Positions 11,663 through 22,197 of a DNA stretch of 64,000 bases are shown in pieces (position 1 is the stretch's first letter; every line of letters starts with the position of its first letter). The notes below the pieces were generated by a model. That model worked only from the letters and a program-made list of their open reading frames with translations. It ran no database searches and was not told where the DNA came from. The stretch comes from Reclinomonas americana ATCC 50394 (lineage: Eukaryota; Jakobida; Jakobea; Jakobida), in the NCBI GenBank assembly GCA_048213135.1, contig PS015122.1, forward strand, positions 1 to 64,000, in the 5' to 3' direction. A program made the translations under genes and the position numbers.

Positions 11663-12325
11663 ATGAAACCGATCGTCCGTCTTGATCTCGTGTTTGTCGA
11701 TGCGATTGCACGCGGTGAGTCGCGGAAGAGCTCTGTCTCTGCGGTGATCGTTGTTCACACGCACGCACGTACACACACACAGGTGCATTTTGATCGCAGA
11801 AAGAGTTGCGTGCTCTGATCGGTGATTGTGTTGCATGTGCGCTGACAGACAGACACCTCCGCACAGATGAGTTTGAACGCTCCTTTCCTGCGGCACTGGA
11901 TGGCAAGGTAGCGCTCATAATCACACACACACACTCTCTCCCTATCTTTCATCATCTCACACGATGGCAGATTATCGCCTCGGACTATCACATGGCGATT
12001 GGCAAGCTGAACGGGGCGCTGCGTCGCGGTCGCAGCTTCTGGTTCCTGGTCTTTTTTGTGCCCGTGTGCCTCGTGGTCATGTGGGCCGTCTACGCCCCGC
12101 TGCTGTTCATCACGGCCGCGCAGCACTCGCAGCAGGCGCCGCCGACGATTTCGTTGGTCGTGCTGGCACTGGTCACGGTCGGACTGGTGGTGTTGGCGGT
12201 GCGCGAGTTGTGGCGATTGTTGCAGCCGGTGGGTGCACCTGCTCTCCCTCCCTCTCTCTCTCTGTTTTGGTCTGACGTGTGAGCACGTGCAGTCGTGGAG
12301 ACGACTGGTGCCGGTGCTGGAGAAT
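11663..12325 (+). CDS. Two-pass membrane protein, unrecognised, cut by a gap
   Basis: Exons 11663-11714, 11804-11907, 11971-12228 and 12293 onward join in frame. The product starts MKPIVRLDLVFVDAIAR, has a soluble region of about 60 residues, then two hydrophobic segments (FWFLVFFVPVCLVVMWAVY and ISLVVLALVTVGLVVLAV) separated by a short polar loop, then a basic stretch (SWRRLVPVLEN) that runs into the gap at 12326. I do not recognise the family. The short intergenic distance to LLPH and the unusual acceptor at 11803 (gcagaaag) make the first exon less certain than the membrane exon. Confidence 0.5.
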
Positions 12326-12392
12326 NNNNNNNNNNNNNNNNNNNNNNNNNNNNNNNNNNNNNNNNNNNNNNNNNNNNNNNNNNNNNNNNNNN
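12326..12392. other. Assembly gap between two genes running toward each other
   Basis: A plus-strand gene enters from the left and a minus-strand gene from the right. Two C-termini are unlikely to fit in 67 bp, so the gap length or a contig orientation may be wrong. Confidence 0.99.
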
Positions 12393-14666
12393 CACGTCGT
12401 CGGATTCCAGCCGTACGACGAGGCGGTGACGGTGAAGCTACCACTGTGGGTGGAGGGGGGTCAGCGGAGAAGGGGAGCGACGCCGACAAGCACGTTCAAG
12501 GAACCTGGGAATAGAGGCATCAACAGTGCACGAAAAATGTGCCGTGCCCTCGAAAATGCCCACGGATGGAATGCCTTCAGAGTCGTAGTTGAACCACTCG
12601 GTGACGGTCAGCAGATTGTTCGCGCCAAACTCGGGCACATCCACAGTAAAGTTGCGATGGACGGAGGGCCGAAGGGCGGCCGTGGCGTGCGCAGCGAGAG
12701 CTGTGGCGACGAGGGATGCACGTGAGCAAGAAGAGTTCATGCGCGGGGCGCACCGACGCCAACAAACAAACCTCGAACGCCCTCGCGCCCAGTCGGCACG
12801 TGCACAAAGAATACCTCGCGGAAGCCGAGCGCCGGCACCCACGAGCGATCCGACCGCACAACCGTGGCACCGGCGGCCGAATGCGCAAAGCCAGCAATGG
12901 CCTTGGCGCTCTGCATGTTGTCCTCGCGCACCGGCAGCACGAGATTGATGACAGCGCGCTCCGGGAAAAAGGTGGCATCCTCGGTGCAGCGCTCCACCAG
13001 GCGCGCGGCGGCCTCCGTGGCCAGTTTGTGGCCCCAGAATTTCATGTCGCACAGCGCCGTCAACCGCACCTCGTCCGTCACCGCCGCCTGCGGAGTGTGC
13101 ACCGCCAGCGGATTCTCGGAGGGATGCGCAAAGTGGCGAATGCGGAGGCACACAAAGCCGGCAATCAGCGGGAACTTGGCCTGATTGCGGCCTCCGTACA
13201 GCAGGAAGCGTGATTGCGAATCTGCGAATGGGAGGTGACGAGTGAGCGACAGGGGAGAAGCACAGAGATCTGTCTGCGAGTGGACAGACGCACCACACAG
13301 CCAGCGATGCATGCGACGAAGAATGAGGCTGAACGGGAAAGCACCGCCGTCCTCGTAGGTCATGAGATTGCGCGGATCACGGAACAGCTTGCAGAGAGCG
13401 CAGAGCGAGAACAAGGTCGGCTGCAGCTCGTAGTACACCAGACGGTCGCTCTCGCACACCACCGGCTGCGACACCTCCGCCGTCAACTGCGACAAGATCA
13501 TCTCCGCCTGGTGCACCAACTCCAGCTGCTGCTGGTGCTCGTCTTCCTTGATGTAGCTGCGGTCGACAGTCAGATGGGAGAGGAAAGGCAAAGGATAAAG
13601 GCGAACAGGGAGGAGCGCAAGATAGTATGAAGGACTCTCACTCTGTCTCTGGTGTGTTTGCGATCAACAAGAATGACACACAGCAGAGCACTCGAGAGAG
13701 GAAAGACGAGGGCCATCACTCTGTGCTCTGGTACGTGCGGTCAACAAGAATGACAATCATGCGAGAACACTCGAGAAACAGGGAGGAGTCTTTGGAGGTG
13801 CGATCAACAAGAACGACACACAGCAGAGCACTCGAGAGAGGAAAGAACCACTGGCAGTGAGCCATCACTCTGTCTCTAGAGTGCACGATATCAACAAGAA
13901 CGACACACATCAGAGCACTCGAGAGAGGAAAGACGAGGACCATCACTCTGTCTCTGATGCGCGTGAGAGAGCACAAGATCTCGAGGGCACCCCTTCTCCC
14001 TCCCGCTCCCATCCGCTATCCACCACCTTGACGGCCACCCCCCCCACCCTCTCTCTCCTCATGCCGCAGTCTCACACTCACCTCGCGCGGTACAAGAGAT
14101 TCCAGAAATCAACCTCCTCCTGCATCGCATGCCGCACCGCCTCCACCACCGCCGCCGGCGGAATATGCGACGCCGGATACAACGCCGCCGTCCAGTCATC
14201 CTCCAAGTTAGTCACAGGCAACACACCTGGCCAAAAAAAAGATGCGGATTGATTGGGGGCGCTGATACGCAAACTGTGATGATGACGAAAGTGAGGCAAA
14301 CCTTGAAGATTGTGCTCTCCGGAGCCTCCCCAGCCCAGCAGGTACCGCTGAATGCACTCTATACACATGCGCATGTGAGCTCTCTATCTCTCTCAATGTG
14401 CGAGTCGCACACTGTTTCCACATGCCTTGTTGGGAGGGCGTGACTGTACTCGGTGTTGCTGTCGTGGGATCCATGTCGGCATCCTCGAATCCGCTCATAT
14501 CCATCAGAGAGTCATGTGTGCGATGAAGAAAGGGCAGCAATGTGCTGGCACTTCCGCTGCTGTCAGCGGAGGCACTTGCTGAATTCATCGTCGCCTCCTC
14601 GGCAAATGTTTGCGGCAGTGACCCCTGGACAGTTGAACGAGCGAGCACGGTCACGGGACTGTCCAT
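12393..14666 (-). CDS. Unrecognised multi-exon protein, 3' end in gap
   Basis: The proposed start is ATG at 14666 (MDSPVTVLARSTVQG). A Ser/Thr-rich N-terminus is followed by exons containing ECIQRYLLGWGGSGEHN, LYPASHIPPAAVVEAVRHAM, YIKEDEHQQQLELVHQAEMI, SRFLLYGGRNQAKFPLIAGF and ERAVINLVLPVREDNMQ. The exon joins at about 14090/13562 and 13305/13222 keep frame and use GT-AG. The last visible exons (FTVDVPEFGANNLLTVTEWF; SGSFTVTASSYGW) look like beta-strands. This final part could instead be a separate secreted protein starting at ATG 12740 (MNSSCSRASLVATALAAHA), whose start overlaps a possible stop of the upstream reading. I do not recognise the family. A repeat-filled intron of about 0.5 kb lies at 13563-14090. 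Confidence 0.45.
13655..13965. repeat. Degenerate minisatellite, four copies, in an intron
   Basis: A unit with the core atcaacaagaacgacacac, then agcactcgagagaggaaaga and a catcactctgtctct tail recurs at about 13663, 13739, 13803 and 13889. Spacings are 76, 64 and 86 bp. It lies inside an intron of the minus-strand gene and is not conserved as coding sequence. Confidence 0.8.
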
Positions 14667-15160
14667 CGGCCTAAAAACGTTACTTGCAGCGTTGGACGAG
14701 AAAAGACGTGGTGTGTATATCGAAATCGTGTGGGGCTGTGCAGCCACACGCTTTACGTGTGTGTGCGCGTAGAGGGGGGAGGGTGGGCAGAGTTCGCGCG
14801 CATAAGGCACTTTGTGTGCGCACTGCGTCTCGTAGATCGTTTTGGTACTCTTGCGTCTGCTTTCTCGCGTGCCTGTGTAATTCAAGTCTTGTGCGGGCCA
14901 GTGGTGGTGGTGGTGGTGGTAGTGATGTTCTCTATACTGCGTGCGCATCCACCTTGCGTGTCTGAGTTCTTTGCGTGTTTCTGTGTGCACATTGTTATGG
15001 CGAGTTGCAGCTCATTTTCGCTTGGCCGAGGCACACTTGCACACTCGCACCACGTGCAATTCCCACTGTCTCTCTCTCTCTCTTGTGTGTGCCTCTCCCC
15101 ACCTCCTCGTCTTCTTCTCACTTGTCGCGTTGTTGATCGCAGGAACAACGCGAACGACAC
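14667..15160. promoter_or_regulatory. Divergent intergenic region, about 490 bp
   Basis: This region separates the start of the unrecognised minus-strand gene from the start of the WD40-pseudokinase gene. It holds a (GGT)n run near 14899 and CT-rich DNA just upstream of 15161. I see no gene and no clear promoter motif. Confidence 0.5.
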
Positions 15161-18100
15161 ATGTCACGGCAACTACCACAACAGGTGGCCGGTGGCGTGC
15201 GTCCTCGAGGCGTGTTTGCGTCGTACGGCAGCTCGGGAGTAATGTCGTCATCGTCTTCATCATCGCCGTCTTCAGCGGCTGCTGCTGCCGCTGCTGCGTC
15301 ATCCACACTGGTCGGTCATCAGCAGCCACCAACTCAGCCTGTGCCGCCGCCAGCGCTGGCCCGCAACCCAACTCCACCCTCCAACAAGGTTCGCGTCCTC
15401 ATGCCTGCCCAGGCTCCGTTTAGCTCGGTCGGCTCCAGCAGTGTGACAGGCGACGCCCCTGTTCCGCCGCCGGTACTCGGCGTGCCACCTTCGGCGTCGG
15501 CAGAGCGATGGACATCGCCGCTGGCGCGCGCACGTGAGGCAGAGAGCGTACCCACCTTCAAGTTCAAGGCCTCTATCGAACCTGCTGTGCTTCGCACCAA
15601 CGGCAGCAGCATTCAGCCGGTCTCCATTGCCCAGCAACCGCGTCGACAGTCGTTTGGAGCCGACGGCAGCGGGAGCGGCATGAATCCGCAGACCGACGCC
15701 GGCAGCAACGGGGTTGGAGTGACATTTGACCTCGATGATCCCAACAGCGCCAGTGCTCGGCGCGCCAACTCGGCCTCGCGTGCTCGTGCAGTGACTGGCG
15801 GTGTGCCGAGCAAGCGATCCACCGTGCTGACACAGCGTTCACCCGCACGGAGTCGCACTGGCCGCGTGACGCCACCCACTGCGGTAACGACCATCACCAC
15901 ACACGCGGGTATCTTGGCGAATGGTGGCTCTGGTGCAGCGACGGTGGCCGCTGGAGCACATGGGTCCGACAACCCAGCAGGTGTGCCGGCACGTTCGTCG
16001 TCTGCCGGCCGCTCAGTGTCGCCCACTCGCCCGTTGGTCACTGTGGCCACCAACTGGGGCTCCCGTGCGCCACCTCCAGAGCCGACGCATGTGGCTGGCT
16101 CCGTGCCGGCTACGTCGCCGCTGACACTGGCGTGGGTCATGGCCCAGCGACACACCACCACCGACACCGACAACGACAATGCATCGTCAACCCGGAGCGA
16201 GTCTCCGGGCGAGTTTCCGCTGGAGGCGGAGGTTCCGGATCGCATGACGCCACAAAACGGTCGGCAGTCGCGTGGAACACCAACGCAGAGTGGCACACCG
16301 ACTCGCACCACAACACCAACGCGCAACTCGACACCCACTCGCAACTCCACTCCCACACGCGGTACGCCCACCAATGAGCATGGTGGACGCCGTAACAGCG
16401 GAGGCAGTGTCACTACCAATGGCAGCAACTCGGCCTTTGCACCGACCGGCGGCAGCAGCAGCAGTTCTGCATCCAAGTCCGGCACACCGACTTCCCGACC
16501 CGTGGTCAAGTCCCAGAAGGTCAATGTGGTGTCGGCCAATCCCGAGGAGCCGCACCAGCACCAGCACCAGCAACACGGGAGCAGCAGTGGCGGTATGTGT
16601 GTGTCTGGCAACAAGTTTTCTTTCGCCGCCACCTCATTCGTTCAATGCTCTTCTCCACCTTGCAGGCGGAAGCGGTTCGACATCACCACGTTCGGCCGTG
16701 CTGTCGGCGGAGCCACAATGCGTGCAGCGCACATCACTGCACACGCTGATGCACGAGCAGCACGTGTGGGCAGCCACGTTCTCGCCCGATGGTCAGCACC
16801 TGCTGACCACGGCCATGAATCGCGTCATTCGTCTGTTCGACATCACCAATGGCAAGGCGCTGCTGGAGCTGAGCGGTCACAGTGCCGATGTCACCTGCTG
16901 CGCTTATCACCCGAAGCAACCGCGTTTCGTGACTGGCTCCGGCGACAACTCGATCATGGTGTGGGATGCGCAGACCAACACGTCGCTCGCCACCATGTTT
17001 GATCACAAGGACGGCGTGCGGTGCATTGTGTTTGAGCCCACCAACGGCTCAGTCTTTGTCACCACCTCGTGGGATGCGACGGCCCGCGTGTACGACTCGG
17101 CCACGCTCCGCTGCATCGCCGTGCTCGCCGACCACGAAGACGCGGTGTTTTCGTTTGCTTTCTCTCCCGATGGCACTCAGGCGGTGCGTCTATGTCTGTA
17201 TTCGCCACAGCTCTGGGCATCGTGCTCACATTCATGCTTCATCCCTCAGGTTTCCTCCTCCAAGGATCGCACCATTCGTGTGTGGAACATGAGCACGCAC
17301 CGATGTGAAAAGGTGCTGCGCGACTCCAACCAGGTGTGGAGTGTGGCGTACTCGCCAAACGGCAAGCAGATTGTGTCGGCGTCGCGTACCATCAAGGTGT
17401 GGGACGCAGCCTCGTACAAGCTGTTGGCCACCCTCGGTGGCCACACCGACGACGTGTCGAGCGTGGTGTTCCATCCGTCTGGCGCGCACTTTGCCACGGC
17501 ATCATGGTAATGCGTGCCTGTGTATGTCGGCGCATATGGTTGCCTCACGGCGCTCACTCTTTGTGTGTATTCACCAGGGACTGCACTGTGCGTCTGTGGG
17601 ATAGCGTCACGTTCCGTTGTTTGGCCGCGCTGCGATCACACACCGGTCCCATTTGGTGCGTCTCTGTCTGCACAGCAATAGTGGGGAGTCGCTGTGTTTC
17701 TCACCATCATCATCATCATTATCGACGCAGGAATGTGACATACAATGGCGCCGGTACTCACCTCGCTTCGGCCTCGGCCGACGGCACGGTGCGACTGTGG
17801 GAGCCGCCGTGCACCGTGTTTTCGCACAGTCTCGAACTGCATGTCGACGTGGCCACGAAGAACACGCTGTCGATGCGTCTGAAGCAGATGCCGTCGGTGC
17901 CGTGCAAGTGCGAATTGCAGCAAGTTGCGCCGCCGCCACCCCTGTGCTCGTACACATACGCATGCTTCAGTTGTCTCACTCCGTCTCCTGCACAGCTGGA
18001 TCCCTTCACGCAGCGATACACCTCGTGTGGTCCGATTGTCGCCAGCGAGAGCACACGAGTGCACGGCCTGCAGCCGCACAGCGAGTACACGTTCCGCGTG

Positions 18101-21100
18101 GTGGCCACCCACGCCTCTCTGTCGACCCTTGAGCTTGCCAGTTCGACACCGATGGTGTTGCGAACATCCGGACAGTGTGACCTGGCAGAGGTGAGCTCCG
18201 TTCTCGTCGCGTTGTCACATTCACCACCCACTTTTTCCTCACGGTCGCCAACAATCTCAGAAACGCATTCGGGAGCAGCTGGAGAGCTCACTGGGAGTGT
18301 GTGTGCTGGAGGCACCACACAGCGCGGACAAGGACTCGGCCGATGGTGGACAGTCGCTGATTGAGGCGTTGTTGAACTGGTTGTCGGCACTCCCCGTGTC
18401 CACGACGAGCAGCATGCCGCGCGCGTTGGTCGGCGACTTGCACCACACCCTCCAGCAATTGCTGCCGTACTGCAGGCCACTCAGCAGCGAGCTGACGGTC
18501 TTCAACGAGCACCTGCGCCGCGACGTGTCGCGCTTGATGCTGGTGCAACAGCAGGTGAGCAAACGTGCTACCACCTGTGATGTATGCTGCCTGCCTGTTT
18601 GACACCTTTCCCACTGTCCTTTTTCGATTGTAGATTGCTGGTTCGATTGAGCAGCGGCGCAAGTTGAACGAGAGCCTCAGGACCATCCGGGAGCAGATGC
18701 AAGTGGCACAGCAAGCCAAGGATCTCAGCCGACGACAGGAGTTGCTGCAGGACCTGCTCACCACACTCGAGCAGCACGTTCGTGTGTGCGAGGAACTGGT
18801 GCGTGTGACTCGCCAGTCGACGGTGCCAGACATTGAGGAGGCACAGCGGGCCACCAAGGGCAGCCTCCTGCAACGACACCGCGAGCAGGAGGATTTGATA
18901 CGCAAGTACCCCGAGTACCTCGATCAATGCCTCAAGTTCCTCGGCGACAAGCGACAGAACACGGAGAGTGAGATTGAGCAGCTGGAGCGCACGCTGGCGG
19001 AGAAGCGCGAGAAGCTGTCGGCCATCACCTCCATGGAGGACGAGTACAAGAACAAGAAGCAGCAGCGTAATGTGGTGCTGGAGCCGTGGACCAAGTGGAT
19101 GTCGAGTTGCGTCTCTCTCGTCAAAGCCCACACGCGCATGCGTGTTGATTCTAACGACAGCAAGCGCAGGCATGACGGTCCTCGAAATGGCGGTCGACAA
19201 TGCCTACAAGTTGCTGGCACGCAACTCGTCAGAGGCCGCGTACCAAGTGAGCACTGCTGGCAAGGAGGCGGCCGACGAGCTGCCGCGTTCCATGGAGGAA
19301 CTCATCAGAGTAATTGATGTGCGTCGAACGAGTCACATGCATCGCTCCACACACAGTGCACTCGGCTGACCACCCTCTGTTCTCCACAGACTGATATCGA
19401 GACCAGCGAGGCTCGCATGCGAGCATTCAAGCGCTTCATTGAGCACGCTGCCGAGGAGTTGCACGACTTGGAGCGTGGTTGCATGGCGGACGAGCTCCGT
19501 CAGGCGCAAGAGCGTATGCGCGACTCGCACCGCCAAGTCAGCGCACTGGAGGCGCACGTGACGCAGCAGCGAAGACGGCGTGCCGAGCTGGCTGCCCGTC
19601 TGCAGCAACTCAACTACATGTCATCGTCGGCTGCACAACCGAAGACCCACCACGCCGCCGAGCAGCCCGCACAACCGCAACCACCCCAGTCGCAGCAGCA
19701 GCCTGCGGCGCAGTCGTCTGCCCAGGCTGCCTCGCGCGCCCCGGTGCCGCCACCGTCTGTCTCACAGCCGGCGCGTGGAGCAGCTGCGCAGACAAGTGCC
19801 GTCAGCGGTAACGCTGCCGCTTCTGCTCCCGCACCTGGTCCGGCACGCAACCAGGACGCGCCGGTCGAACGCAAGTGGAACTCGCAGCCACAACCGCCAC
19901 CAGCGCCACCAGCCGCACCGCAGCAACACGTGCAAGTATCGCAGCCGGCGCCTGCGCCACCGCTGCCGCCACCGCCAGCACTGCCGAGTGCGCCGCCCCA
20001 AGCATCCTCCATGGCTGCGGTGCAGTCGTATGTCCAAGCACCGGCCGCCCCGCATCGCGATCAAGAGGCGATGGAGAACTCGGAATCCGACAGCGATGCC
20101 CTGTCGAGCGTCAGCTGCCCGGCTCCGCGGTACGATGCGCCACCAAGGCCGTCGGATGTACCGCCTCTGCCTCTTGAGGCTCTCCAAGGTTTTTTGCCCC
20201 CTGCCTCCCTTATTCGTCGACTCGCGCAAGTGCTCACTCTCACTCACTGTCATTGCAGCGGCCAAGAAGCGCCAGATCGCCTTCCAGGACCCGAATGCAC
20301 AACCGCAACAAAAGGCCAAGTTGCAGACGACGGCATCGGTTGCCGCTGCTGCCGCTGCCGCTGCTGCCTCGTCTGCCAACGCCGGCACCACGACCACCTC
20401 GGCCAATGCAGGCGAAAAGAAGCAGCCACAGTCGGTGCTGGTGAATGGTTCGACTTCTTTGCAGTCGGCGCTCGTCAACGCCTCCTCGGCAGCTGCTCGG
20501 TCGTCGTCGCCCGCAGCAGCTGCGGCGGGTGGAGCCACGTCGCCCTCACCAACATCTGCCATGATGAAGTCGGGTGCCGCTGCACCTCTTGCTGGCATTC
20601 CTGCCCCCAAGGCTGTGCGACAGGCCAGCGCCGTGGGCTCTGCGCAGGATGACGCGAAGCGAGATGTTATGCTGTCGCGCTTCTCGGACTTGCGTGAGAT
20701 CAAGAGCGGCACGTTGCGTATGGGAGAGTGGGAGAGTGGCGGAGAAAGCAGCCAACTTATCGTCCTCTCGCTGCAGTGACTACAAGTTGCTGTACGCCAA
20801 CGACAAGGTCCTCAATCGCGAAGTGATGCTGAAGCTGCGCGAGAGTGCCGATGCACGCGACAAGGAAGCGCATGCGTTGCGAGAGGTGCGGTATTGTTGT
20901 TTTCCTTGTTGCATCGTCGCCTGGTCACTTGAACTGACTGGCGTGGGAAACCGCAGCTGAGCTCCCCGTACGTGGTCAAGTTGCTGGACGTGATCAAGAC
21001 GCAAAAGATGGGCAACTTCCGCTTCGGCCTCGTGTTGGAACGCTCGCAGGGCTCACTCGATGGTACGATATCTGTCATCACCGTCTGTACCTGGCGAAGA

Positions 21101-21935
21101 GAACAAGAGTCTAATCTTCGCTCGTTGTGCACAGATGTGACTCCCGACTCACAACAGTGCTACCACTACGCACGTGGTGTGCTCGACTGCCTGCGGTTTG
21201 TGCAGGAGCGCGGCTACACACTCTCCAACGTTCGCCGCTCCATGGTTCGCTCCCTCGTGTGTTGTTGTTCTTGGTGCAATGGTGATGGCGGTGCTGAACC
21301 CGGTATTTCTCGTGTCCACAGTTTGGCAAGTACACAGACGACGAGGAGAACACGTGGGTACGCATTGCCGATGTTGGTGGACTGCAGCGACTGGGCACCG
21401 GTGTGCGCGAGTGCCTGGTGTGGCTGGCGGCGCCTGAACTGGTGCGCGCCGCCTCGGCGGGCAAGCCCGTGCAGAGCAACATCCCCATGGAGGTGTGGTC
21501 GTGGGGTCTGTTGGCTTTCGAGCTGTTTGCTGGCGAGACGCTGTATGCGCGCCAGATGAAGCTGGCGTCGTCACGCGAGATCTGCCAGTTTGTGCTAAAG
21601 ATGGAGACCGATCCGCCGTTTGACAACTGTGGACTGCCGGCGGAGGTGAGGGCACAACAAACAGCGTGTCGCTCTCTCCCTCCCTCAGTCGCCCCGACCC
21701 TTAACGCGCCTCTCTCTCTTTCTTTCTCTGCTTGCAGGTGATCCGCATGCTTAGTCGTGCACTCCGTCTCGACCCTTCGCAGCGCGCGTCGCTGTGGGAG
21801 CTGGCCGAGGACGCAGTATGGAAGCCGATTAAGAAGCGTCACGATGCTCTGTACCAAAGGTACACCATGTCACACGCATCACCGGGCACCGGCAGCAACG
21901 AGATTGATGACGGCGAACCCATGGCCTCGGAGTAG
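15161..21935 (+). CDS. WD40 / FN3-like / coiled-coil / pseudokinase scaffold protein
   Basis: A giant multi-exon gene starting at ATG 15161 (MSRQLPQQVAGGVRPRG) and ending at 21935. Order: Ser/Pro/Thr-rich N-terminus (about 480 residues); WD40 repeats (16740-17810; SGHSADVTCCAYHPKQ, GSGDNSIMVWD, SSKDRTIRVWN, SADGTVRLWE); FN3-like segment (RVHGLQPHSEYTFRVVATH); long coiled coil (18250-19610); Pro/Gln/Ala-rich linker; protein-kinase fold (20778-21850). In the kinase part, the VAIK lysine is kept (REVMLKL) and so are ADVG and an APE-like AAPEL. The HRD catalytic Asp is absent (ERGYTLSNV), so it is probably a pseudokinase. The Ala/Pro linker splices in frame across 20189/20259 (CAA G|CG GCC). I know no named family with this order. 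A scaffold role is inferred. Confidence 0.8.
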
Positions 21936-22116
21936 ATCTAGAGAGCGCTCGCCTGGCGTCTAGCGTCGTAACTTTTCTAGTGTGTTTTTTTGTGTGTTGT
22001 TTGTTTTGCTTTTTGAGAGGAAGGAAGAACGAGAGAATGAGAACGGGCGGTTGCTCCACCCCCGTCTTTACTCGTTTCTATATGTGTGTGTTGATTCGTG
22101 AACGTTGTAAAACCCC

Positions 22117-22143
22117 CGTCGTCGTCGTCGTCGTCGTCGTCGT
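22117..22143. repeat. (CGT)n trinucleotide run in the intergenic region
   Basis: Nine tandem CGT units lie in the 262-bp space (21936-22197) between the WD40-pseudokinase stop and the macro-RasGEF start. Nothing else is recognised in this space. Confidence 0.9.
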
Positions 22144-22197
22144 AGCAAGTGTCCGCCAAGCCTTGCAATTGTCAGTCGTCATAACAATCAAGCAAAC

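Noticed and set aside
12737-13591. RasGAP domain in the unrecognised minus-strand gene
   Set aside because: FPLIAGFVCLRI recalls the RasGAP FLR motif, but the arginine finger and the flanking helices are not visible.
13627-13860. Small repeat-encoding gene (INKNDTQQSTRERK units)
   Set aside because: The units are out of register between copies (76, 64 and 86 bp), the frame is not kept, and the region lies within an intron of the opposite gene.
13655-13965. CRISPR array
   Set aside because: Repeats are degenerate with uneven spacing, spacers are not unique, and the genome is eukaryotic with no cas genes.
15613-16632. A 339-codon minus-strand open frame
   Set aside because: It is the shadow of the Ser/Thr/Pro-rich N-terminus of the WD40-pseudokinase gene, with GC-rich third positions.
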